In this document: one piece after another, positions 34,271-42,375 of the stretch
Position numbering within the stretch: the stretch's first letter is position 1
How the letters are laid out: the number at the start of each line of letters is the position of its first letter
The notes under the pieces: model-generated
Seen by the model: the letters and a program-made list of their open reading frames with translations, nothing else
The model's database searches: none
What the model was told of the DNA's origin: nothing
Translations under genes and position numbers: made by a program
DNA from: Clostridia bacterium
GTDB lineage: Bacteria > Bacillota_A > Clostridia > Oscillospirales > CAG-272
NCBI GenBank assembly: GCA_017468115.1
Contig: JAFUJS010000013.1
Coordinates: forward strand, 40,680 to 104,679
Length of the DNA: 64,000 bases
Reading direction: 5' to 3'

Positions 34271-34345
34271 AACTTCGCAGTCCTTCCCAACTCGTCCCGA
34301 ATAATCCCTAAACCTCCCCGAATTTCCGCTTAAAACAGCCCTTTC

Positions 34346-34393
34346 CTCGCAACTTCCCGGAAATTTGCGAGAAAATTGCGAGAATGGTGCGAG
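34346..34393. repeat. Phased short repeats beside the attachment site (possible recombinase or excisionase sites)
   Basis: TTGCGAG at 34365-34371 and 34376-34382 and GTGCGAG at 34387-34393 recur every 11 bp. An inverted copy CTCGCAA lies at 34346-34352. The position between the tRNA scar and the first HTH gene fits arm-type or Xis-type sites. Confidence 0.6.
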
Positions 34394-34518
34394 AAATCGG
34401 TAAAAACGCATTAACCCCAAGTGCAATCAGTATAACATAAACGCTTAAATAAGTCAAATAAAAATGTAGGTGCATCCATGCTCGTCTGCCTAATAAAAAT
34501 GAAAAGGATGTAACTACC

Positions 34519-34779
34519 ATGACAAGAGAAGAAAAAATTGAACAGCTTGAAAGAATGCTTGTAAACCTCCCCGAAATAATGAGTCCACTCAAGGTAAGCA
34601 AGAGTGTGCCAATCGGCAAGAATCGAGTATACGAACTTATCAAGACGAAGAAGCTTCGAGCCTTCATATACCAAGGTACATACATCATCGCTAAAATAGA
34701 TCTGATCGAATACCTCGCAGACCATTGGGATGATGACAGCCACAAAGCCTACTTCGTCAAAGAAGGCGGTGACAAATGA
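34519..34779 (+). CDS. Excisionase-family helix-turn-helix protein
   Basis: 86 aa. The core 'PLKVSKSVPIGKNRVYELIKTKKLRAFIYQGTYIIAKIDLIEYLADH' matches the MerR/excisionase-type HTH_17 fold (winged helix: motif for DNA recognition, then 'G..YII.K.dl..yL'). Located next to the attachment site and phased repeats, it is the best candidate for the ICE excisionase or a directionality regulator. It overlaps the next gene by 4 nt. Confidence 0.75.
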   Translation: MTREEKIEQLERMLVNLPEIMSPLKVSKSVPIGKNRVYELIKTKKLRAFIYQGTYIIAKIDLIEYLADHWDDDSHKAYFVKEGGDK

Positions 34780-35360
34780 AACCTATCATCAGAGAAGAAA
34801 TTAGAAGCACCTATCCCGAAATCCTCACGATTGAAAACATACGGTGCATACTCGGCTTCAGCAAACGCAAAGTTTCTTGGATGCTCCAAAACGGAGTAAT
34901 CAAGTGCAAAAATAGCGGAAAGAAAACCAAACAATACAGAGTCAAGATGGATGACCTATTCGAGTACCTCGACAAGGTCGACCGAGGTGATCCGTCAATA
35001 ATGACTCCCGTCGGAGCATTCACCTCGAAGAAGAACGGTGGCGAAGGTTCAATGAAAGCACCTGCTCCTCCAATAACATTCATTAAACCGCCCGAAGAAT
35101 TTCGGCTATGGCTCGAAGATGAATGGTATGCTGAAAGTGACCTGCTTCTCACGCAAGACATTGCAAGAATAACAGGTTACGAACACAACACAATTCAGCG
35201 ATGGCTGAAGGAAAAGCGGATTAGAAGCGTAAGGACTCAAGATGCTCTCATATCAACAAAAACATGGTTGATCGACTTCTACTGCGAAGATGCCTATAGG
35301 ATAATTAGAAAAAACGATGTCCACCTCGACCTTGTGAAAAAATACTATGGCATCGCTTAA
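34776..35360 (+). CDS. Double HTH (HTH_17-like) DNA-binding protein
   Basis: 194 aa with two excisionase-like DNA-binding units: residues about 15-68 ('LTIENIRCILGFSKRKVSWMLQNGVIKCKNSG ... RVKMDDLFEYL') and about 122-170 ('LTQDIARITGYEHNTIQRWLKEKRIRSVRT'), joined by a Pro-rich linker. ATGA overlap with the previous gene suggests coupled translation. It may contact two sites, for example the phased repeats near 34350-34393. Confidence 0.65.
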   Translation: MKPIIREEIRSTYPEILTIENIRCILGFSKRKVSWMLQNGVIKCKNSGKKTKQYRVKMDDLFEYLDKVDRGDPSIMTPVGAFTSKKNGGEGSMKAPAPPITFIKPPEEFRLWLEDEWYAESDLLLTQDIARITGYEHNTIQRWLKEKRIRSVRTQDALISTKTWLIDFYCEDAYRIIRKNDVHLDLVKKYYGIA

Positions 35361-35677
35361 CATTGACATATCTCATATATCTCCTTTCAATATAGACCGT
35401 TCCTTCCAATCTCCTTGGGAACGGTCACCCTACATAAGCCCCAAGGTGTTAACATTTAGAGCTGAAAAAGATAAGCAAAATCAAGGGCTTATGGCACATC
35501 GTCAAGCAGGGGTAGGCATAGATGACCTGCCCCCTGCTATTACTTTCACCGCACCCAAAATGTTGGGGAGCAATAAACAAAGAATAAGGGTTGCACTGAT
35601 ATCCATTTGTTTTTACAAAAAAGTCTGGATATATTGGTCGGTCTGTGATATAATGATAGCATCAGGAGGATGAAAAA
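35361..35677 (+). promoter_or_regulatory. Non-coding region with three hairpins, a shared 43-bp motif and a promoter
   Basis: Three successive stems: GACCGTTCC / GGAACGGTC (35395-35426), ATAAGCCC / GGGCTTAT (35434-35492) and GCAGGGG / CCCCTGC (35506-35537). Then a 43-bp motif (35546-35588) found again at 62585-62627. An extended -10 TGATATAAT ends at 35654 and AGGAGG precedes the next start. A 108-codon frame across this region contradicts the stems and has no ribosome site, so it is not called. Confidence 0.55.
35546..35588 (+). repeat. 43-bp ICE regulatory repeat, copy 1
   Basis: 35 of 43 bases match 62585-62627 without gaps; the 3' part ATAAACAAAGAATAAG is identical. It lies about 60 bp upstream of an extended -10. 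Confidence 0.65.
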
Positions 35678-35923
35678 ATGAGAACTGAATATAGACAGAT
35701 TAATGTAGACCTCGGTATAGAACTTGATGATGTTATAAAAATACTACAGGATTACAATGCAAGTGGCGAAAAGGTATGTATCGAATTTAACGGACACATC
35801 TTATACTCCGATACCGACGAAGATCAGATGTACAAACAAATCACAGGGCGAACAAAAGCAGAACAAATTGAGCTTGTAGTAAGCGAAGAAAATAAACTGG
35901 TTGACAAATTCAAGACTCCTTAA
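35678..35923 (+). CDS. Small ICE protein of unknown function (81 aa)
   Basis: Starts at ATG after AGGAGG. Acidic and soluble, beginning MRTEYRQINVDLGIELDDV. No recognised domain. It is flanked by its own promoter and by a terminator at 35974-36012, so it is a separate transcription unit. Confidence 0.65.
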   Translation: MRTEYRQINVDLGIELDDVIKILQDYNASGEKVCIEFNGHILYSDTDEDQMYKQITGRTKAEQIELVVSEENKLVDKFKTP

Positions 35924-35973
35924 CTAATACGCAGTAATCAAATAAAAAGCTCGACAAACGAATACATAAAATC

Positions 35974-36012
35974 AGCACTCATCGTTACAAAAAACGATGG
36001 GTGCTTTTTTTA
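35974..36012 (+). terminator. Intrinsic terminator
   Basis: AGCACTCATCGTT / AACGATGGGTGCT followed by seven T. Confidence 0.8.
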
Positions 36013-36042
36013 TTGCAAAAAAAAGAAAAGGAGCAAACCCAA

Positions 36043-36426
36043 ATGAAATTCAAAAACAAGAACCATCAGGCACTCTTCAACACCGCAGCTACCAAGCTGA
36101 ACCGCCACGACAAAACCAAGATGGCTTTGCTGTATCTTTTAACAGCGGATATCAGGCTTTGGAATATGGCAAAGCACCATGTGAAGAAAGGTTACATTGA
36201 CCTTGATAGCATCGACCTTGGAAACAAGGGATATCCGAAAGCCTACACCCTTCTTGGCGTAGCCAAGGATATTGCAAACGGAACGAGCTATCTTTCCATC
36301 AACGACCTTGCCGATCCCGATGTCATCACGCCGAAGATGTACGGAATCATTATCACCGCAATCGGCATCAATAGAAACGGAATCACAAACAGAAAAAACA
36401 ACGAAAAGGAGAATGAAAATGCTTAA
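36043..36426 (+). CDS. ICE accessory protein, DUF6075-like
   Basis: 127 aa from ATG 36043 (GGAG upstream; the open frame extends further up but across the terminator). Helical, with 'KLNRHDKTKMALLYLLTADIRLWNMAKHHVKKGYI' and 'ADPDVITPKMYGIIITAIGINRNG'. The layout resembles DUF6075 proteins of Firmicutes elements, but I am not sure of the family. Overlaps the next gene by 8 nt. Confidence 0.6.
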   Translation: MKFKNKNHQALFNTAATKLNRHDKTKMALLYLLTADIRLWNMAKHHVKKGYIDLDSIDLGNKGYPKAYTLLGVAKDIANGTSYLSINDLADPDVITPKMYGIIITAIGINRNGITNRKNNEKENENA

Positions 36427-37270
36427 ATTATCCATCAAGAACCCCACCACGCAGGCCACCGAAACATTCGATGTGGCAACCGAATTCAATCAGTTTTTCG
36501 ACAGAGCCAAGGAATATGGTCTCATCAACTCCATTTTTTCTCTGAAGGCGAAAGACATGAGAGCCGAAGATGCTCCTATCCGCCTCCACGCCGATAGCGA
36601 TATCGGCAACGGTTTGCTCCGTATCATTCCCGACAATGACAGCCTCTACGATGTGCGAGTTACCGACGAATCTGTATCAGGTGTTCGTGAAGAACTCCAT
36701 GAGGATCTCGAAGCAAACCTTGTGAACGAGCAGTATGACAGCACCGAAGAAATGTATGCTGACATCAAAGAAATGATGAAATCCCTTGCAGGCACGCAGA
36801 TGTCCTTCTTCTGCCCGTTGACAGGTAACCTCTCCGATCACGACGGCGATTACTATGAAACCGATGCCTATATGATCAACAACAATGCGGATGCCATTGA
36901 GGAAGCCATTGCAAAGGAACAGGCGACCGAAATCAACATGGCTGAATATGTTGGGGATCACGCAGGCATTAAGGATAAACTCGTGTTCGCAGAATGGGGT
37001 GTCGAGGAACACCGTGGTACTCTTTACGGCAAGATCGATTGCTACCTCACCGAAGCCCTCACGCCCGATGAAACGGAACGCCTCCGAGATGCAATCAGCG
37101 GTCAGAACAGCGACGGTCTCGGCGAGGGCTTCGAGCAGCGTGAAATCCCCATCGACGAGGGCGACCTCTATGTTTCCTATTGGCATAGCGGTGACGATTA
37201 CTTCCTTCATACCGAAGATGAGTTTGAGGAATACCTTGCGCAACTCCCTGGGATGAGATTCGGAGGTTAA
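36419..37270 (+). CDS. ICE accessory protein of unknown function (283 aa)
   Basis: ATG 36419 has AGGAG 7 nt upstream. The ATG two codons earlier is too close to that site. Acidic and soluble, with a domain near 170-280 ('WGVEEHRGTLYGKIDCYLTEALTPDETERLRDAISGQNSDGLGEGFEQREI') seen in several Clostridia mobile-element proteins. It leads a tight run of accessory genes to 38575. Confidence 0.65.
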   Translation: MLKLSIKNPTTQATETFDVATEFNQFFDRAKEYGLINSIFSLKAKDMRAEDAPIRLHADSDIGNGLLRIIPDNDSLYDVRVTDESVSGVREELHEDLEANLVNEQYDSTEEMYADIKEMMKSLAGTQMSFFCPLTGNLSDHDGDYYETDAYMINNNADAIEEAIAKEQATEINMAEYVGDHAGIKDKLVFAEWGVEEHRGTLYGKIDCYLTEALTPDETERLRDAISGQNSDGLGEGFEQREIPIDEGDLYVSYWHSGDDYFLHTEDEFEEYLAQLPGMRFGG

Positions 37271-37272
37271 GC

Positions 37273-37695
37273 ATGGCGAACTTTTACGAGAATCAGCTCA
37301 AAAGGATGTTCGGAGATTCCGAAGTCCTTTCGGCTGACACTATATTTGCAGGCAAGGCGATGGTCAGCAAAATCAGCGACACTCTCCGTGCCAAAGTAGA
37401 GTTTGTGACGACAAGAGTTTCAGGACAATATGAAGGTCTGAAGCTCTCCATCATAAACAAAAATGAAGGGCTTGTGGACTCGCAAACCTTTATGTTCCAT
37501 GAAATTATTGGGCTTAAAGGTGCAGCGAGAGATCGAAAGCCCCATGTTTGGGATGACAACGGTAAGGCACATTGGTTTGGCTACGAGCCTACGCCTACCG
37601 AAATTGAGAATATTGCATCAAAGGTCGAGGATTATATCGAGATGTACGCCGACCAAGAGATGGGATACGAAGGTCATACGATGGGAGGGATGTAA
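37273..37695 (+). CDS. ICE accessory protein of unknown function (140 aa)
   Basis: ATG after GGAGG, 2 nt after the previous stop. Mixed alpha/beta sequence with 'YEGLKLSIINKNEGLVDSQTFMF' and an acidic C-terminus. No recognised family. Confidence 0.6.
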   Translation: MANFYENQLKRMFGDSEVLSADTIFAGKAMVSKISDTLRAKVEFVTTRVSGQYEGLKLSIINKNEGLVDSQTFMFHEIIGLKGAARDRKPHVWDDNGKAHWFGYEPTPTEIENIASKVEDYIEMYADQEMGYEGHTMGGM

Positions 37696-37700
37696 AAAAT

Positions 37701-38045
37701 ATGGGTGTCCTGTTTTCTGCGGTTAAGTTAACCGCAGGCGAAAAACAATCGGAATTCCTTGTAGCAGGGATTCCAAAAGAATATGGTGACCTTGAAGGTT
37801 GGACACGATTCGAAGAATTTATGGAAAATCTCGACGAGGAATGTACGGTGAAAGTCCATGCTGATGCGTATGTATATGGCGAAGGTGAAGAATTTATCGC
37901 TACGCCCGAAGAAGTCGCTTATATGACGATTCGCAGACAAGACCGTCCCGACTTTCTTGAATCCCGTTGCCATGAGCGCGGAGAATCAGAGTTCGACATT
38001 GATTGGTCGCCGAAAGAATTATTCAATATGGAGGTAACACAATGA
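37701..38045 (+). CDS. ICE accessory protein of unknown function (114 aa)
   Basis: ATG after GGAGGG. Acidic soluble protein; its stop overlaps the start of the next gene (ATGA), which implies translational coupling. No recognised family. Confidence 0.6.
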   Translation: MGVLFSAVKLTAGEKQSEFLVAGIPKEYGDLEGWTRFEEFMENLDEECTVKVHADAYVYGEGEEFIATPEEVAYMTIRRQDRPDFLESRCHERGESEFDIDWSPKELFNMEVTQ

Positions 38046-38575
38046 CAGACAGAGTCAAACAACTGAAAGAAACCTATCCACCCGGCACACGGTTGGAGCT
38101 GTTACACATGGACGATCCGTACCATCCTGTTCCCGAAGGAACAAAAGGAACGGTCAGGCACGTGGACGACGATGGACAGCTCCACATGATGTGGGATAAC
38201 GGCAGAACACTCGCCGTAAACACGGAAGTCGATACCATCCGAAAGCTCACAATGGATGAAATCGCCGAGGAAGAAATCGCTAAAGGACACAGCGTAGTAA
38301 ACCTTGGTGACGATTGTCAAATCGTTCTCCCCGACGAGCCTGTGGATTGCTCCTCACTCGGCTACTTCGACGAGCTTGAAGAAGAATGCTGGGATCTTGT
38401 CAAGAGCTATTGCTCCCGACTCGGAATCAAAATGATCCCCGATGAGGACGGCAAACCGCCTATCAGCTTTGATGTGGCGAAAAGCATTCAGGACAACATT
38501 CTCGGACAGCTTGAAGAAGCAGGTGTTGAGTTCAACTTTGACGGACAGGACGAGGGCTTCAATATGAAGATGTGA
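38042..38575 (+). CDS. DUF4314-containing ICE protein
   Basis: 177 aa, ATG after GGAGG inside the previous stop. Residues 1-60 ('YPPGTRLELLHMDDPYHPVPEGTKGTVRHVDDDGQLHMMWDNGRTLAV') match the DUF4314 beta-barrel module found repeatedly in Firmicutes conjugative elements. The remainder is acidic. Function unknown. Confidence 0.75.
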   Translation: MTDRVKQLKETYPPGTRLELLHMDDPYHPVPEGTKGTVRHVDDDGQLHMMWDNGRTLAVNTEVDTIRKLTMDEIAEEEIAKGHSVVNLGDDCQIVLPDEPVDCSSLGYFDELEEECWDLVKSYCSRLGIKMIPDEDGKPPISFDVAKSIQDNILGQLEEAGVEFNFDGQDEGFNMKM

Positions 38576-38621
38576 GGTGATTGACGGCAGAAAAAGAATA
38601 ATCTGAAGGTGCGGATGCTCC

Positions 38622-39734
38622 ATGAGAGATATCCGCTTTTTTGATATGTTCGCAGGTATCGGTGGTTTCCGAAGTGGTCTTGAAGCTGTTGACGGTTTCA
38701 AGTGTGTCGGTCATTGTGAAATCGACAAACACGCCAACAAAGCGTACAACGCAATCTATGAACCACAAGGAGAATACTACTGTGACGATGCAAGAACAAT
38801 CAACCCACAAACCATGCCGGACTTTGATCTTTTATGCGCAGGCTTTCCTTGCCAAGCATTCAGCGTTGCAGGTCGCCGACTCGGATTCGGTGATATGCGA
38901 GGAACTCTTATCTTTGAGGTTGCCCGAATCGTTAAAGAAAAACGGCCTCCACTTCTATTATTGGAGAATGTCCCCGGCTTGTTATCGCATGACGGCGGCA
39001 GGACGGTTAAGACCATCTTCTCCGTGTTTACTGAAATGGGGTATCATCTCGAATGGTGTGTGCATAACAGCCGACACTTTGGAGTCCCACAGCAACGGCG
39101 AAGGTTGTATATTGTCGGATTTCTTGAACAGCGATGTGCCGGACAAGTATTTCCTCTCGCCCTCGGCAATGCAAAAGATCTCATCCAAATCATCCCCGGA
39201 CCGCAAGGTCAAAGAGTCTACGAAGCAGACGGAATAGCCTGCACTCAATGTGCAAGTAGCGGAGGTTGGGGCGGTAAAACAGGTCTTTATTTTATCGACA
39301 TGAACGCCGATCCCGTGATAACCGAAGATGCACGGTGCATAACCGCACGGCAAGATTCGGGTGTCAGTAACCGACGTGGTGAGCATTCCGCTGTACTGAT
39401 CGAGGATGCTCCAAGAGCCATCCTCACCCCCGACCGAGAAACGGTCAGGCAAAAAGGCAGGCGAGTCAAAGAACCCAACGAGCCTATGTTTACTATCACC
39501 GCACAGGACAGGCACGGTGTGTGGCATAGAGGTCGTATCCGAAGATTGATGCCCATAGAGTGCTGGCGTCTTCAAGGTTTTACAGACGAACAGTTCCACA
39601 GAGCAGAAGCGGTTGGACTCAAGGACTCGCATCTGTATAAGATGGCAGGCAACGCTGTGAGTGTTCCTGTCATTACTGCAATCGGCAGGCAACTCAAGGA
39701 GCTTGCCGAGCAATACGAAATTATAAAGGAGTGA
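38622..39734 (+). CDS. Orphan C5 cytosine DNA methyltransferase
   Basis: 370 aa. Motif I 'FFDMFAGIGGFRSGLE', motif IV 'GFPCQAFSVAG' with catalytic C77, motif VI 'LLENVPGL' (E115-N116-V117), motif VIII 'PQQRRRLYIVGF', and motifs IX/X 'MPIECWRLQGF ... KMAGNAVSVPV' are all present. The target-recognition domain lies at about 190-320. No restriction endonuclease gene is adjacent. On ICEs such orphan enzymes probably protect the incoming DNA from host restriction. It lies beside an ArdA-like gene. Confidence 0.92.
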   Translation: MRDIRFFDMFAGIGGFRSGLEAVDGFKCVGHCEIDKHANKAYNAIYEPQGEYYCDDARTINPQTMPDFDLLCAGFPCQAFSVAGRRLGFGDMRGTLIFEVARIVKEKRPPLLLLENVPGLLSHDGGRTVKTIFSVFTEMGYHLEWCVHNSRHFGVPQQRRRLYIVGFLEQRCAGQVFPLALGNAKDLIQIIPGPQGQRVYEADGIACTQCASSGGWGGKTGLYFIDMNADPVITEDARCITARQDSGVSNRRGEHSAVLIEDAPRAILTPDRETVRQKGRRVKEPNEPMFTITAQDRHGVWHRGRIRRLMPIECWRLQGFTDEQFHRAEAVGLKDSHLYKMAGNAVSVPVITAIGRQLKELAEQYEIIKE

Positions 39735-39742
39735 TTAACTAA

Positions 39743-40993
39743 ATGGCAAAACAAATCAAGCTCGAAATAGCCGCGGAAAACCCCGAATCAAGGAGTTGGC
39801 TCTATGCAGACCTTCAACTCCCTGCGGAGGAACACGAAATCCGTGATGCTTTCCAACGAGCGAGGATCACAAGCCCCGACACCTATCACGAATTTTCAAT
39901 TTATGAGTGCGAAGCAATCCCTGCGCTTCCTTTCAGAAGGTTGGACTCTCCGTCCCTTGACGAGCTGAACTACCTTGCCAAGCGACTTGACTCGCTGAAC
40001 GAGGAAGAAAGGCTTGTTCTTCAGGCGGTATCTCCCAAGATTTTGAAGGTCGGCGAGGACGAACTCGTAAGCCCCAAGGATCTAATCAATATGACCTATG
40101 GTCTTGACGAGGTGTCTATCATTTCAAATGTGGGAAATGCACAGCAGCTCGGACAGTTCGTAATCGAAAACGATTTACACACCGATGTGGAAGCCGTCCC
40201 CGACGATTCTGTGTATCTGCTCGACAGAACAAGAATCGGTCAGCTTCAACAGCAGAATGACGGCGGCGTATTCATTGACGGAAAGTATATCGTTACAGCC
40301 GAATATGAGCTACCCGAAGTCTATGACGGCAAGAACCTTCCCATAGAGAATCCGACCTCATGGTTCGCATTCAAAATGGATGTAACAAGACCGCCTGCAA
40401 GCGATGATCTCGGCGAGGTCGAAGCTGTTGCTGAAACTCTCACTCTTCCCGTAGACAGAGCTGAAGCCGACGAGCTTGCAAAAAGACTCGGCATGGAGCG
40501 AATCGAGGACTGTGTGTACCTCGGATTTGAAAGCTCAATTCCGCAGATAGATGCTGACAAATTCGGCGATATGCACGACTTCGATCAGCTCAACAATCTC
40601 TCGGAAATGATGCTCGAAATGTCTCCGTCGGATCAGGTCAAATTCAAGGCGGTGCTTTCCGCAGAAGAACCCGAAAAAATCGAACAAATTCTCGATATTG
40701 CAAGGAGTCTGGACCAATACGAATTTGCACCTATGGTCGAGGATGAAGCCCACTTTTTCAAAAGTTATCTCCTCCGTCATCTTGACGAGAAAATCGATCC
40801 AAGATGGCTTGACAGCCTTCTCGCAAGAAATGAAGGAACAGAACTCTTGGAGCGTGTCGGTGGAACACTTACCGATTACGGTGTGATATCTTCTCGTGGC
40901 GGCTCCTTGTATGATCCCGTCCCTCGTTCAGAACCAACAGAAAGCGAAGAACTCATAAACGAAGGTCATAAACAAACCATCGGAGGTGGATAA
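39743..40993 (+). CDS. ArdA-like antirestriction/accessory protein
   Basis: 416 aa, acidic. The segment 'SPSLDELNYLAKRLDSLNEEERLVLQAV' and its partial repeat near 290 ('FDQLNNLSEMMLEMSPSDQVKFKAVL') resemble the ArdA-type helical domain common in Firmicutes ICEs. ArdA proteins mimic DNA and inhibit type I restriction enzymes. Length is above the classic 165 aa, as often in clostridial elements. The position next to a DNA methyltransferase fits an anti-restriction role. Confidence 0.65.
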   Translation: MAKQIKLEIAAENPESRSWLYADLQLPAEEHEIRDAFQRARITSPDTYHEFSIYECEAIPALPFRRLDSPSLDELNYLAKRLDSLNEEERLVLQAVSPKILKVGEDELVSPKDLINMTYGLDEVSIISNVGNAQQLGQFVIENDLHTDVEAVPDDSVYLLDRTRIGQLQQQNDGGVFIDGKYIVTAEYELPEVYDGKNLPIENPTSWFAFKMDVTRPPASDDLGEVEAVAETLTLPVDRAEADELAKRLGMERIEDCVYLGFESSIPQIDADKFGDMHDFDQLNNLSEMMLEMSPSDQVKFKAVLSAEEPEKIEQILDIARSLDQYEFAPMVEDEAHFFKSYLLRHLDEKIDPRWLDSLLARNEGTELLERVGGTLTDYGVISSRGGSLYDPVPRSEPTESEELINEGHKQTIGGG

Positions 40994-40994
40994 T

Positions 40995-41135
40995 ATGGGC
41001 TTTTTGTGGTTCTTTCTCGGTATGCTGACAGGAGGTTGCATTGGCATCATGACGATGTGCCTGTTCCAAATCAACCGCCTAAATGAATACGAGAAGCAAA
41101 TTCGAGAAATCGAAGAAAAAGTAAAGAAAAATTAG
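40995..41135 (+). CDS. DUF3789-like small membrane protein
   Basis: 46 aa: one transmembrane helix (about 3-25, WFFLGMLTGGCIGIMTMCLF) followed by a charged helix (EYEKQIREIEEKVKKN). This matches the small DUF3789 proteins of Firmicutes conjugative elements. The start lies 1 nt after the previous stop, with GGAGG just upstream. Confidence 0.75.
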   Translation: MGFLWFFLGMLTGGCIGIMTMCLFQINRLNEYEKQIREIEEKVKKN

Positions 41136-41142
41136 CAATCCG

Positions 41143-41187
41143 AGGTATCAATCACTCAAAGAGAGATTGATACCTTTTTCTTTTTGT
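41143..41187 (+). terminator. Terminator/attenuator with competing repeat
   Basis: AGGTATCAATC (41143-41153) pairs with GATTGATACCT (41165-41175), followed by TTTTTCTTTTT. A second GATTGATAC copy at 41191-41199 could pair with the same left arm and so disrupt the terminator. Confidence 0.65.
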
Positions 41188-41225
41188 GGCGATTGATACT
41201 TCACACAATCAAGTGAGGTGAATCC

Positions 41226-42218
41226 ATGAAAACGCCCGTGTCAAGGGTGGGCAACAAATCGTCCATCCTCCACATCCTGTACGCCGTTTTCCCTATGAAA
41301 TACGGCAGGTTTGTCGATGTGTTCGGCGGTTCAGGAAGCGTTCTTCTCGGCAAGCCGGAGGTGCATCCCTTTGAGGTGTACAACGACTTTGACCGAAACC
41401 TTGTGAATCTGTTTCGGTGTATGAAGGAACGGACTATGGCGACCATTCACGAGCTTGGCTTCTGTAACCTAAACTCCCGTGAAGATTTCAATGCAATAAA
41501 GAAATTCTTCGAAACGGATGGCAGGTTTACAGATGAATACCTCTCGGAAGAATTGGCACTTACAAGTCTTATGCTTCCACCTCCCGAAGCAGCAGAAATT
41601 AAGGAACTGCGAACCCGAATCACCAACGAACACGATGTCAGGCGAGCCGCAATGTTCCTAAAGCTCCTACGCTACAGCTATTCGTCGGGATGCAAGTCCT
41701 TTGCATCCCAACCCTTCGATATCCGAAGGTTATTCGGGCTGATAAAAGAACTCGAAGATAGAATGGCGAATGTTGTTGTGGAGAATCAGGACTTTGAAAC
41801 ACTGATCAAGCACTACGACCGTCCCGATACCTTCTTCTATGCCGATCCGCCGTATTTCTCAACCGAGGATATGTATGCGGTGGGCTTCAATTGGAACGAC
41901 CATGTACGCCTTCGCAATACACTTGCGGAGATCAAAGGTAAGTTCCTTCTGTCCTACAACGATTGTCCCGAAATCCGAGAACTTTACAAGGATTTCTCGT
42001 TGTTCGACTTCTCACGAACCCACTCTATGGCGCAAAGGTACGAAGCAGGCAAAGAGTTCAAGGAACTGCTAATCGGCAATTACGACCTATATGAGCGAGA
42101 GCGAAACAAGCCTCTCCAAATGACTCTGTTTACAGAGGAAATCGAAAACCAAATCGACTACGAAAAGATATTAAAGGAGTGCATCATATCATGCAGAATA
42201 AGAAATTCAAACAGATAA
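41226..42218 (+). CDS. D12-class N6-adenine DNA methyltransferase (Dam-like)
   Basis: 330 aa. Motif X/I 'SRVGNKSSILHILYAVFP ... FVDVFGGSGSVLL' and motif IV DPPY ('FFYADPPYF', about residue 207) define the D12 class; 'RAAMFLKLLRYSYSSGCKSF' lies between. These enzymes methylate adenine in GATC-like sites. No cognate nuclease is visible. It overlaps the next small gene by 28 nt. It is the second orphan methyltransferase of this element. Confidence 0.9.
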   Translation: MKTPVSRVGNKSSILHILYAVFPMKYGRFVDVFGGSGSVLLGKPEVHPFEVYNDFDRNLVNLFRCMKERTMATIHELGFCNLNSREDFNAIKKFFETDGRFTDEYLSEELALTSLMLPPPEAAEIKELRTRITNEHDVRRAAMFLKLLRYSYSSGCKSFASQPFDIRRLFGLIKELEDRMANVVVENQDFETLIKHYDRPDTFFYADPPYFSTEDMYAVGFNWNDHVRLRNTLAEIKGKFLLSYNDCPEIRELYKDFSLFDFSRTHSMAQRYEAGKEFKELLIGNYDLYERERNKPLQMTLFTEEIENQIDYEKILKECIISCRIRNSNR

Positions 42219-42358
42219 ACATTATGATCCCTGTGCCGATGGAAGCCGTAGAAATTTCAGGCATCCTCGACGAACCCATCATCAAGGTTACAGCAACCGA
42301 AGGAAAGCTCGTTCTCGAAGCAGTAAGTGTCTGCCCCGAAATGGAGCTTGAAAGATAA
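42191..42358 (+). CDS. Small ICE protein of unknown function (55 aa)
   Basis: ATG 42191 with AAGGAG 11 nt upstream, inside the end of the methyltransferase gene. The protein starts MQNKKFKQINIMIPVPMEAV and ends KLVLEAVSVCPEMELER. No recognised domain; the continuous gene packing supports it as real. Confidence 0.55.
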   Translation: MQNKKFKQINIMIPVPMEAVEISGILDEPIIKVTATEGKLVLEAVSVCPEMELER

Positions 42359-42375
42359 AAAGTGAGGTGAAAGGA

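Noticed and set aside
35347..35673. 108-codon frame between the HTH gene and the 81-aa gene
   Set aside because: It overlaps the end of the HTH gene, crosses three hairpins and the promoter, and lacks a ribosome site.
39743..40993. Restriction endonuclease partner of the C5 methyltransferase
   Set aside because: No nuclease motifs (PD-ExK, HNH, GIY-YIG) seen in the 416-aa protein; its helical repeats fit an ArdA-like protein better.
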